Assembly (NCBI GenBank): GCA_003131945.1
Contig: PKWD01000156.1
Location: 3,635-12,755, forward strand
Length of the DNA stretch: 9,121 bases
Source: Acidimicrobiaceae bacterium
GTDB lineage: Bacteria; Actinomycetota; Acidimicrobiia; Acidimicrobiales; UBA8190
Reading direction: 5' to 3'
Of the stretch, positions 1 through 5,555 are shown piece after piece. Position 1 is the first letter of the stretch, and every line of letters begins with the position of its first letter. The translations under genes and the position numbers were made by a program. The notes below the pieces were generated by a model. The model did not search any database and had not been told where the DNA came from. It saw only the letters and a program-made list of their open reading frames with translations.

Positions 1-1
1 C

Positions 2-196
2 ATCGAAGAATGGTGCGGCTACCTGTCGACCCTGACCGGCGTCCCGGTGACCTTCGCCCCCACCACCGACACCATCGACAGCGTGGACATCGACCTCACC
101 CGCATGCACGAGCTGGTGGGAACGACCACCGTGACGTGGAGGGAAGGAATGACCCGCATGGTCCGGGCCCGCCACCCGGAGCTGCTCGACGACTGA
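2..196 (+). CDS. NAD-dependent epimerase/dehydratase-type protein, C-terminal fragment (5' end outside window)
   Basis: Open from the left edge in the frame beginning at base 2, ending at TGA 194-196; 64 residues are visible. The fragment starts IEEWCGYLSTLTG and contains DIDLTRMHELVG and a Trp-Arg-x-Gly-Met stretch before ARHPELLDD. This pattern (a substrate-domain helix, an acidic/Thr-rich loop, 'LTRMHELVGxTTVxWREGMxRM') is what I recognise from the C-terminus of actinobacterial NAD-dependent epimerase/dehydratase (extended SDR) proteins. The Rossmann fold and the YxxxK catalytic motif would lie upstream and cannot be seen, so the family is inferred from the tail only and the substrate is unknown. 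It converges on the G1 peptidase gene with only 15 bases between the stop codons and no visible terminator hairpin. Confidence 0.6.
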   Translation: MEEWCGYLSTLTGVPVTFAPTTDTIDSVDIDLTRMHELVGTTTVTWREGMTRMVRARHPELLDD

Positions 197-211
197 TGAG
201 GGCGCGGCGCG

Positions 212-1108
212 TCACATACCCGGCGCCGGTGGTGTGGCGGCGCCGTCGGCCACTGTGAACGCGTCCTGGGCGGCATCGGGAGCCGACGGTGTGGCGATGA
301 CCGTGATCCCGTCGTCCGCCACCATGGACAGGTCGTGCAACGCGGCGCCGCTCACGTCGCCGAGAAGCGGCTCGGTCTCGGGCGGGAGCCCCGGAGCCGT
401 CTCACTGACCGAACCCGGGCCGAAGGTCACGTTCGATGTCTGCGCCAACGAGGCCAGGTGGTTCACCTCGCTGCACGGGGACGCCATGCACGGACGCTCG
501 TGAATGGCTTCGGCGCTCGCACCTCTGGCGTGGTAGGTCACCGTCCGGCTGCCCACCTGAGATCCGTCTTGGATCTGCATCAACCATCTGTTCTTCGAGA
601 CCTCCTGCACGGTGACGGTCACGCTGTCTCCCGCCGATACGGGAACCGAAAGCGACTTTTCGGCCTGCGGGAGGATCTCGGTCCAGGCTTCGTAGGAAAC
701 GTTCGTCTCGTTGTCGACCGTCGTGGCGACCGACTGGATCCCTGCTTGCACGAGGGAGCCGTCGCCGTACCCGCCGATCCCCACCCAGTCCGCCGCCACC
801 TGCGTGCCGGCGATGCTGGAGGTCACCGTCGGTACGACGAAGGTGGCGGTCACCTCGGTGAAAGTGTGACGGTGCGATGCCACCTGCGCATAGCCGGCCC
901 AGTTGTACGAACACCCCGGACACAACGACGTCGCCTTGGAACCAGGCTGGTGCACCACCCGCAGGAGCGGAGCGTTACGGGCCGACGCCGCCACCTGAGC
1001 AGTGCCAGCGACAGCAGGGGCACGCCCCTCGGCCACGAGGACCGACGACCCCAACACGGTCACCGCCCCCAGCCAGACGCCGACCCGGCTCAGAGAGCAA
1101 CCTTTCAT
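212..1108 (-). CDS. Secreted G1 family (glutamic, eqolisin-type) peptidase, paralogue A
   Basis: A 298-residue exported peptidase from the ATG at 1108. The frame also allows a TTG at 1129, but the ATG begins a normal signal peptide (MKGCSLSR, hydrophobic VGVWLGAVTVLG, Ala-rich cleavage region near residues 26-34). The domain starts at YNWAGY (68-73). The strand motif ADWVGIGG (106-113) leads to SLVQAG, where Gln121 aligns with catalytic Gln53 of scytalidoglutamic peptidase. SAEAIHERPC contains Glu204, aligning with catalytic Glu136 (fungal AEFIIED). YEAWTE matches the family's YEWYP segment. C207 and C212 flank a short loop shared with paralogue B. An extra CPGC (C63-C66) sits just before the domain and is absent from B. 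The gene starts 29 bases after the stop of paralogue B, so the two are probably co-transcribed. Members of this family act extracellularly at acid pH; the natural substrate is unknown. Confidence 0.88.
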   Translation of the reverse strand: MKGCSLSRVGVWLGAVTVLGSSVLVAEGRAPAVAGTAQVAASARNAPLLRVVHQPGSKATSLCPGCSYNWAGYAQVASHRHTFTEVTATFVVPTVTSSIAGTQVAADWVGIGGYGDGSLVQAGIQSVATTVDNETNVSYEAWTEILPQAEKSLSVPVSAGDSVTVTVQEVSKNRWLMQIQDGSQVGSRTVTYHARGASAEAIHERPCMASPCSEVNHLASLAQTSNVTFGPGSVSETAPGLPPETEPLLGDVSGAALHDLSMVADDGITVIATPSAPDAAQDAFTVADGAATPPAPGM

Positions 1109-1137
1109 GCCCCGGCTGACGCCGTACAACGTGCGAG

Positions 1138-2031
1138 TCAGACGTTCGGCGCCAGCGGCGGCTCGGCGCCGTCGGCCACCACGAAGCCGTCCTGCTCGGA
1201 TGAGGGGGGCGATGGCGTGGCGATGGTGCTCGAGTCACTGTTGTTGGTCATGACGATGTCGGCCAGTGTCTGGTCGGCCACCAGCGCCAAGAGGGGCTCT
1301 TCGGTCGGCGTCTGACCGGCTGGGAGTACCTCTGTGCTGTAAGAGCCGGGTCCGAACGTCTCGTTTGACGTCTGGGCCAAGTGGGCGAGGTCCTGGGTCC
1401 GGCACGGCGCCCTGACACACGGTCTCTCCATGATGGCCTCGGCGCTCAGGCCGGAGGCGACGTAGTGCACGGTGGTAGCGGCATTCAGGTTGGTGGTGTC
1501 GTCCACGACCTCCATCAGCCACGTGTCTGTGGCCGTCTCCTGCACGATGGCGGTCACGGTGTCTCCGGCGGAGACGGTGAGAGCGAGGGGCTTCTCGTCC
1601 CGCGGCAGGTGCTCGGTCCAGGCATCGTAGGTCACGGTGCTGTGGTGCCCGCGCGTGTGGATGACCGCTTGGATGCCGTCCTGCACGAGCGTCGAGTCAC
1701 CGCCGGTATAGCCACCGATGCCGACCCAGTCCGCCACGTACTGGTTGCCCCTGGCCGAAGGGACCACAGTGGGCACCACGAAGGTGTCGGTCACCTGGGC
1801 AAAAGTGTCAGGCGTGGTCGAGACCTGCGCATAGCCCGACCAGTTGGACGACGATTCGTCTATCGCCCCCCGGGTGGCGTGGAGATGGGGCGGCAGAGGC
1901 GTCGCGATACGCGTCCCGCTCACCACCGTGGACGCCACGGCGGCGCCGGCGACCGAGGTCCCTCCCGCCGCCAGGGCGATCGACGCACACGACACCACGG
2001 CGGACGCCGCCCACAGCACCTGACGCTTCAC
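1138..2031 (-). CDS. Secreted G1 family (glutamic, eqolisin-type) peptidase, paralogue B
   Basis: 297 residues from a GTG start at 2031, with a G-run (minus strand of 2039-2045) seven bases upstream as a likely ribosome site. The N-terminus MKRQVLWAASAVVSCASIALAA is a classic Sec signal peptide. The mature domain opens with SNWSGYAQV (62-70). ADWVGIGGY (100-108) precedes STLVQDG, whose Gln117 matches catalytic Gln53 of scytalidoglutamic peptidase, and SAEAIMERPC carries Glu202, matching Glu136. C205 and C210 probably form a disulfide. By eye it shares about half its residues with paralogue A, including a C-terminal segment (IATPS..., VADGA...) beyond the catalytic core, so the pair is a tandem duplication. 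It is first in the transcript, with A following after 29 bases. Role: secreted endopeptidase, presumably for nutrition at low pH; a dedicated substrate is equally possible. Confidence 0.9.
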   Translation of the reverse strand: MKRQVLWAASAVVSCASIALAAGGTSVAGAAVASTVVSGTRIATPLPPHLHATRGAIDESSSNWSGYAQVSTTPDTFAQVTDTFVVPTVVPSARGNQYVADWVGIGGYTGGDSTLVQDGIQAVIHTRGHHSTVTYDAWTEHLPRDEKPLALTVSAGDTVTAIVQETATDTWLMEVVDDTTNLNAATTVHYVASGLSAEAIMERPCVRAPCRTQDLAHLAQTSNETFGPGSYSTEVLPAGQTPTEEPLLALVADQTLADIVMTNNSDSSTIATPSPPSSEQDGFVVADGAEPPLAPNV

Positions 2032-2197
2032 GAACAGACCCCCCCGAACCTGTGGTTCCCACCGGTGCCGCCCATGGTGCGGCCACCCCCCGTGCGAACT
2101 GTTCAGGGAAAAGGTACACGGGCGATATCAACGGTTCATCAATGGGGAGCCAACGGACATGGCCCATGCTCAGAGGCCCATGCTCAGAGGCCCATGT
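2032..2197 (-). promoter_or_regulatory. Upstream (promoter) region of the tandem G1 peptidase operon
   Basis: A 166-base gap between the SnoaL-like stop and the GTG of peptidase B. It must hold the peptidase promoter unless there is readthrough from upstream. On the minus strand it contains TTGATG and TTGATA stretches (complement of the AT-richer patch 2125-2143), but I could not pair either with a convincing -10 box at 16-18 bases. The distal end carries two full 14-bp repeats. A weak GC hairpin (arms GCCGC/GCGGC, 2067-2083) lies near the ribosome site. Confidence 0.35.
2039..2045 (-). promoter_or_regulatory. Ribosome binding site deciding the GTG start of G1 peptidase B
   Basis: On the minus strand an uninterrupted run of seven G lies seven bases before the GTG at 2031, at the right distance for a Shine-Dalgarno site. 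It supports the GTG start, which also gives a complete signal peptide. Confidence 0.5.
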
Positions 2198-2204
2198 TCA
2201 GTGG
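2163..2204. repeat. 14-bp direct repeat, three tandem copies
   Basis: Three head-to-tail copies of CCCATGCTCAGAGG: 2163-2176 and 2177-2190 are identical, and 2191-2204 (CCCATGTTCAGTGG) differs at two bases. The third copy overlaps the stop codon (TGA, minus strand, 2198-2200) and last codons of the SnoaL-like gene, while the other two lie in the leader region of the G1 peptidase pair, about 130 bases before its GTG. It may be a replication-slippage product or a set of phased protein-binding sites; the sequence alone cannot decide. Confidence 0.85.
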
Positions 2205-2704
2205 GCGTCGGTGGGGCCTTGCTCCGACGTCTCCGGGGGACGACCCCACCGGGGGCCTTCCAGACGGTGGCCCGGGGCGTCCTCCAGACGGGCCCTCGGG
2301 GCGTCCTCCAGACGGTCGCTCGGGTCGTAGTAGAGCTCCTGCTGGGCGATCAGGCCGTCTCGGTAGCGATAGACGACGACATAGACCGATCGCAGGCGCC
2401 GGCCGGCGGCGTCGAAGTCGAAGATGATCCTCGTGTAGGCGCTGTCGTCGGCGATGACGGCACGTTCATCGAGCACGTAGTCGATGTCCGACGCACCGGT
2501 GATCGTCAACTGGATGAACTCCAGAGTCCGGTCCCGGCCCTCGATCCGCCGGGGCCAGCCGAACAGGCGGGTGGTGGGGCTCAGATAGACGACATGGCGG
2601 TGATAGAGATGTCCGGCTGGCGCGATCTCGCCCGCTCGAAAGGCGTCGGCGAAGACCTCCTCCTGATCGTCGACGGCCCCTAACGTGATCGGTGGCGACG
2701 TCAT
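2198..2704 (-). CDS. SnoaL-like / NTF2-fold protein with a repeat-derived C-terminal tail
   Basis: 168 residues from ATG 2704. Residues 1-128 look like a SnoaL/NTF2-fold domain: an N-terminal helix (EEVFADAFRAG), then HLYHRHVVYLSPTTRLFGWP, IEGRDRTLEFIQLTI, and beta strands ending in AQQELYYDPSD. Such cone-shaped domains serve as cyclases, isomerases, hydrolases or simple ligand binders, so no reaction can be assigned. From about residue 129 the protein departs from the family and consists of 8-residue units beginning RLED/RLEG, encoded by a 24-bp DNA repeat, followed by a polar Pro-rich end. The ribosome site is poor. The gene lies 43 bases after the signal peptidase stop on the same strand and may be its operon partner, though no functional link is evident. 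The gap holds a GC-only palindrome (2717-2726). Confidence 0.7.
   Translation of the reverse strand: MTSPPITLGAVDDQEEVFADAFRAGEIAPAGHLYHRHVVYLSPTTRLFGWPRRIEGRDRTLEFIQLTITGASDIDYVLDERAVIADDSAYTRIIFDFDAAGRRLRSVYVVVYRYRDGLIAQQELYYDPSDRLEDAPRARLEDAPGHRLEGPRWGRPPETSEQGPTDAH
2257..2328. repeat. 24-bp in-frame tandem repeat (three copies) inside the SnoaL-like gene
   Basis: Three adjacent 24-base units, 2257-2280, 2281-2304 and 2305-2328, share the core TCCAGACG followed by a G/C-rich stretch. Since 24 is a multiple of three, the reading frame is kept. On the minus strand they encode RLEDAPRA, RLEDAPGH and RLEGPRWG. The copies have diverged, so the expansion is not brand new. Confidence 0.85.
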
Positions 2705-2747
2705 GGCCGCGGAGACCCGGCGCCGGACAGCGGCCGACGAGTCACGC

Positions 2748-3338
2748 TCAGAGGAGGTGGATGCGCGACAACGGCCAGAAACCTAAGACGGCGCGGCCCA
2801 CGATGAGCGACTCGTCCACGGGTCCGAAGTACCGACTGTCGTCGGATGACCCGCGGTTGTCCCCCATGACGAAGATCTCACCTTTGGGGATCTTCTGTTT
2901 GACGATAGGCGGTCCCGGATCGGCGCGCGCGCTCGCTGTCAACCACGTCTGGTCGATGACCTTGCCGTTGATGAGGACCTCACCGTGAGGACCGGAGGAG
3001 ATGGTCTCGCCGGGCAGGCCGATCACGCGCTTGACCAGATCCTTGACCATCAGGATCGGCACCTCCTTGGGCGGGGTGGCGAAGACAACGACATCGCCCC
3101 GGTGCACCGGGTGGAGGTGGTAGCTGAGTTTGTCGACGAGGATGCGGTCGCCCACCTTGAGGGTCGGGACCATCGACACCGACGGGATCGAATAGGTCTG
3201 GATGACGAAGGTGCGCAGCACCACGGCCAAGCCGAGCGCCACCACCAGGACGACCGCCCATTCGACGATCCACCGGCTTCGCCCCGGTGTCTTCAGGTGG
3301 CGCGGCCCGTCCACACTCTGTTCGAGGTCACTGGCCAC
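2748..3338 (-). CDS. lepB: Signal peptidase I (S26A leader peptidase)
   Basis: 196 residues from GTG 3338, the first possible start after an in-frame TAA. This membrane-bound serine protease removes signal peptides from exported proteins on the outer face of the cytoplasmic membrane. A cytoplasmic N-terminus with positive residues is followed by one membrane segment (about 24-46, WIVEWAVVLVVALGLAVVL). Then come box B SIPSVSMVPTL with nucleophile Ser55, box D KRVIGLPGE with general-base Lys103, and box E FVMGDNRGSSDDSRYFGP (157-173). All catalytic boxes are intact and the length is usual for Gram-positive forms. It is not beside rplS or rnhB, the common actinobacterial location, so it may be an additional copy. 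The crotonase gene ends 43 bases upstream. Upstream of the GTG the minus strand reads TAACCT nine bases away, a possible -10 giving an almost leaderless message. The two secreted peptidases nearby are potential clients, but any signal peptidase would serve them. Confidence 0.95.
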   Translation of the reverse strand: MASDLEQSVDGPRHLKTPGRSRWIVEWAVVLVVALGLAVVLRTFVIQTYSIPSVSMVPTLKVGDRILVDKLSYHLHPVHRGDVVVFATPPKEVPILMVKDLVKRVIGLPGETISSGPHGEVLINGKVIDQTWLTASARADPGPPIVKQKIPKGEIFVMGDNRGSSDDSRYFGPVDESLIVGRAVLGFWPLSRIHLL

Positions 3339-3381
3339 GGAAAGTCGAGGTTACTCGGGGCATCGGGTCTAGCCGCGGCGC

Positions 3382-4251
3382 TCAGCCGCCGGCCCCGGTC
3401 TCCTCGGGTCCCACCACTTCGTCGGCGCGTATCGCCGCGTTCTGCCGCGGCCGACGCCCGCTCATGGTGGCCATCAGGGCCCGGACGTCAGAGGCACCGC
3501 TGCACAGGGCGACCAGATCGGTCGACTGCTGCAGATGGACCCGCATGCCCATCATCTCCCAGGCCCTCTTGATCCCGGCTTTGGTGGCCATGATCGTGGT
3601 GAGCGGCATCTGGGCGATGGTGCGGGCGATGTCCTCCACGGCGGCCTCGAGGTCGGCCCGGGGCACAACCCGGTTCACCATGCCCCAGTCGAGCGCCTGC
3701 ACGGCGTCGATGGTGGGCGCCAGGAACAGATACTCAGCGGCGCGCTTGAAGTTCATGAGCACCCAGGGCTCGATCATCGTCTGCGCGCCGGGGAGACCGA
3801 AACCCTGGGGCAAAGGCATCTGGAAGTAGGCGTCGTCGGAGGCGATGGTCAGGTCGGTCAGGAGTCCGTAGACGGTTCCGCCCCCGACGCAGTAGCCGTG
3901 GACCTGGGAGATGGTGGCCTTCGGGAATTCCCACAGGCGCAGCGGTGGCCACAGGAACAGGCCGTAATGGTGGTGCTTCCAGGTCGCCTCGGGGGTCGGC
4001 CCCGTCGTGGGATAGACCTCGGCCATCTCGTCGGGTCCGACGATGGCGTGGCCGGCACAGAAGCCGGCGCCGTTGGCCTTCAGTATCAGGACCTTCACCT
4101 CGTCATCGCGGTCGGCCAGTTCCAGGGCCTCATCCATGTCCCACACCTGTTGGGCGGTCTGGATGTTGGCCTTCTCGGGTACGTTCAGAACGATCCGGGC
4201 GACGGGCCCGTCCTTTTCGTAGACGATCGTCTCGAATGCCACGCTCTCCAC
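3382..4251 (-). CDS. Crotonase-fold (enoyl-CoA hydratase/isomerase-like) protein lacking both hydratase glutamates
   Basis: 289 residues from GTG 4251. A strong AGGGAGGG site five bases upstream selects this GTG over the one three codons later. The crotonase fold is clear: FETIVYEKDGPVARIVLN, oxyanion-hole segment GAGFCAGHAI (61-70, backbone of Ala66), HGYCVGGG (118-125, Gly124), DLTIASDDAYFQMP (133-146), and a C-terminal helical region. Aligned without gaps to rat enoyl-CoA hydratase from GGG onward, the positions of Glu144 and Glu164 are Val127 and Leu147, so ordinary hydration is unlikely. Between the oxyanion segments lies an insert about 15 residues longer than in rat hydratase, rich in aromatics (WKHHHYGLFLWPPLRLW, 91-107). 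The protein probably binds an acyl-CoA and stabilises a thioester enolate, but the reaction (isomerisation, hydrolysis, decarboxylation, racemisation) is open. It is divergent from the acyl-CoA dehydrogenase, with a palindrome between them. Confidence 0.88.
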   Translation of the reverse strand: MESVAFETIVYEKDGPVARIVLNVPEKANIQTAQQVWDMDEALELADRDDEVKVLILKANGAGFCAGHAIVGPDEMAEVYPTTGPTPEATWKHHHYGLFLWPPLRLWEFPKATISQVHGYCVGGGTVYGLLTDLTIASDDAYFQMPLPQGFGLPGAQTMIEPWVLMNFKRAAEYLFLAPTIDAVQALDWGMVNRVVPRADLEAAVEDIARTIAQMPLTTIMATKAGIKRAWEMMGMRVHLQQSTDLVALCSGASDVRALMATMSGRRPRQNAAIRADEVVGPEETGAGG

Positions 4252-4256
4252 AACAA

Positions 4257-4264
4257 CCCTCCCT
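4257..4264 (-). promoter_or_regulatory. Strong Shine-Dalgarno site of the crotonase gene
   Basis: The minus strand reads AGGGAGGG, then TTGTT, then GTG at 4251. The five-base spacing is good for the first GTG, while the alternative GTG at codon 4 would be 14 bases away. This is the best ribosome site in the window. Confidence 0.7.
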
Positions 4265-4279
4265 GTCGGCGCCGGTGAC

Positions 4280-4297
4280 CCGGGCCGATCGGCCCGG
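4280..4297. promoter_or_regulatory. 18-bp perfect palindrome in the divergent crotonase / acyl-CoA dehydrogenase promoter region
   Basis: CCGGGCCGATCGGCCCGG equals its own reverse complement over all 18 bases. It lies 28 bases before the crotonase start and 38 bases before the dehydrogenase start, in the only intergenic region the two share. Size and position suit the operator of a dimeric repressor such as a TetR-family fatty-acid regulator. No regulator gene lies in the window, and a GC-only palindrome can arise by chance in DNA this GC-rich. Confidence 0.5.
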
Positions 4298-4308
4298 CCG
4301 GGGCCTTG

Positions 4309-4314
4309 ACTCTA
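4309..4314 (-). promoter_or_regulatory. Possible -10 box for the crotonase gene
   Basis: The minus strand reads TAGAGT, a TAnnnT match in an AT-poor region. Transcription would start near 4302, so the 18-bp palindrome would cover roughly +5 to +22, a usual place for a repressor to act. No -35 box is recognisable. Confidence 0.3.
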
Positions 4315-4323
4315 TGGGCTCGG

Positions 4324-4329
4324 TATCGT
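4324..4329 (+). promoter_or_regulatory. Possible leaderless -10 box of the acyl-CoA dehydrogenase
   Basis: TATCGT (TAnnnT) ends exactly six bases before the ATG at 4336, so transcription would begin at or beside the start codon. No Shine-Dalgarno sequence precedes this ATG, which fits a leaderless message of the sort common in actinobacteria. A TTGACT at 4306-4311 is only 12 bases away, too close to be a normal -35 partner. Confidence 0.4.
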
Positions 4330-4335
4330 GGCCAC

Positions 4336-5541
4336 ATGCCCGTCACCGACCTTCTCGCCACCGACGCCGAAATCCTCGTCCGGACCCGTCTCGACGAGCT
4401 TCTCGCCGCCCACGATCCGCAGGCGACGCCGCCCGTGGAATTCGCCGGTGCCCGCTACGATGCCGGACTGGCCTGGGTGTGGTTCCCCGAGGGCTTCGGC
4501 GGCCTGGGGCTGAGCCCTGATCTCCAGGGGATCATCGAGCAACGACTGCGCAAGGCCGGCGCCCCCAACGAAATCGAGCGCAACGTCATCGGCTACGGCA
4601 TGGCCGCACCCACCGTCCTCACCCACGGCACCGACGAGCAGAAGCGGCGCCTCCTGCGTCCGCTCTACACGTGCGAGGAGATCTGGTGCCAGCTGTTCAG
4701 CGAACCGGGTGCCGGCTCCGACGTGGCCGGGCTCGCCACCCGGGCCGTGCGCGACGGAGACGAATGGGTGGTGAACGGCCAGAAGGTGTGGACCACCCTG
4801 GCCCACACGGCCAAGTGGGGACTGCTCCTGGCCCGCACCGATCCCGCGGCCGAGAAGCACCGGGGCATGACCTACTTCATCGTCGACATGAAGGCGCCCG
4901 GGGTAGAGGTGAGGGCGCTGCGCCAGATAACCGGAGAAGCCGAGTTCAACGAGGTCTTCTTCAACGATGTCCGCATTCCCGACAGCGCCCGACTCGATGC
5001 CGTGGGCGCCGGCTGGGGGGTGGCCATGACGACCCTGATGAACGAGCGCGTGGCCATCGGCGGCGGGGTGGCGGCCCGCAACGCAGGGCCGATCCATGAC
5101 GCGCTGCACGTCTGGCGCCAGCGCGGCGGCGGGACCGCAGCCGAACAGGACCGGCTCATGCGACTGTGGGTGCAAGCCGACGTGGCCCGCCTCACCAACA
5201 TGCGGGCTCGCGAGATGCGTCGGGCCGGGACGCCGGGTCCCGAAGGATCGGTGGCCAAGTTGATCAGCGCCGAGCTCAACAAGGACATCTACGAGTTCTG
5301 TGTCGATCTTCTCGGCATGACGGGCACCCTCTACCCCACCCACTACGAGATGACACGACCAGAGCGCGCCGGCGCCATCGGCGGAGACGTCCGGCACTCC
5401 TTTCTCCGAGCCCGGGCCAATTCCATCGAGGGGGGAACGTCGGAGATCATGCGCAACATCCTGGGCGAGCGCGTCCTCGGGCTCCCGGGTGAACCGCGTG
5501 TCGACAAGGGTCTGCCCTGGTCACAAGTTCCGCATAACTGA
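4336..5541 (+). CDS. Acyl-CoA dehydrogenase (FadE-type)
   Basis: 401 residues from ATG 4336. A TTG 10 codons earlier is open but would begin inside the presumed promoter. The enzyme is a cytoplasmic FAD protein expected to oxidise an acyl-CoA to the trans-2-enoyl-CoA and pass electrons to ETF. Domain order is normal: an N-terminal helical part (1-115) with WVWFPEGFGGLGLS, a middle beta domain with family signature QLFSEPGAGSDVAGLATRA (119-137) and WVVNGQKVWTT (144-154), then the C-terminal helical domain ending RARANSIEGGTSEIMRNI (358-375) and ERVLGLP. Glu365 in IEGGTSE sits near the position of the catalytic Glu of medium-chain dehydrogenases, but the extra Gly is typical of mycobacterial FadE subunits, some of which work as alpha2beta2 pairs. 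No partner subunit is seen here. The hydrolase gene follows after 20 bases, and the gene diverges from the crotonase. Substrate unknown. Confidence 0.94.
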   Translation: MPVTDLLATDAEILVRTRLDELLAAHDPQATPPVEFAGARYDAGLAWVWFPEGFGGLGLSPDLQGIIEQRLRKAGAPNEIERNVIGYGMAAPTVLTHGTDEQKRRLLRPLYTCEEIWCQLFSEPGAGSDVAGLATRAVRDGDEWVVNGQKVWTTLAHTAKWGLLLARTDPAAEKHRGMTYFIVDMKAPGVEVRALRQITGEAEFNEVFFNDVRIPDSARLDAVGAGWGVAMTTLMNERVAIGGGVAARNAGPIHDALHVWRQRGGGTAAEQDRLMRLWVQADVARLTNMRAREMRRAGTPGPEGSVAKLISAELNKDIYEFCVDLLGMTGTLYPTHYEMTRPERAGAIGGDVRHSFLRARANSIEGGTSEIMRNILGERVLGLPGEPRVDKGLPWSQVPHN

Positions 5542-5549
5542 AGACCCAT

Positions 5550-5555
5550 TACTCT
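5550..5555 (+). promoter_or_regulatory. Possible leaderless -10 box of the alpha/beta hydrolase
   Basis: TACTCT (TAnnnT) lies in the 20-base gap after the dehydrogenase stop and ends six bases before the GTG at 5562, the same geometry as at the dehydrogenase start. There is no Shine-Dalgarno site. The hydrolase may therefore have its own start signal as well as readthrough from upstream. Confidence 0.35.

Noticed and set aside
1109..1129. TTG start of G1 peptidase A at 1129
   Set aside because: It adds seven residues before a standard ATG that already begins a good signal peptide, and it lies close to the preceding stop.
2067..2083. GCCGC/GCGGC hairpin in the leader of G1 peptidase B, considered as a riboswitch or attenuator
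   Set aside because: Five-base stem with no U-run or conserved aptamer features; such stems are frequent by chance at this GC content.
2163..2328. CRISPR array, suggested by closely spaced repeats
   Set aside because: The 14- and 24-base units are directly adjacent with no spacers, and one set is coding; they are tandem repeats.
335..2427. Long plus-strand open frames (335-1315 and 1381-2427) antisense to the G1 peptidases
   Set aside because: Arg/Gly/His-rich translations without motifs, produced by high-GC codon bias opposite real genes with signal peptides and catalytic residues.
2705..2735. GC palindrome CCGGCGCCGG with outer GGCCGC/GCGGCC arms between the signal peptidase and SnoaL-like genes
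   Set aside because: Short, GC-only and without a T-run; it could be a weak hairpin, but there is no ground to call it a terminator or operator.
4306..4335. TTG start of the acyl-CoA dehydrogenase and TTGACT (4306-4311) as its -35 box
   Set aside because: The TTG would put codons inside the promoter region, and TTGACT is only 12 bases from TATCGT, too near for a normal promoter.
4312..5397. 361-residue minus-strand open frame opposite the acyl-CoA dehydrogenase
   Set aside because: No recognisable domain, while the plus strand has every dehydrogenase signature; it is an antisense shadow.
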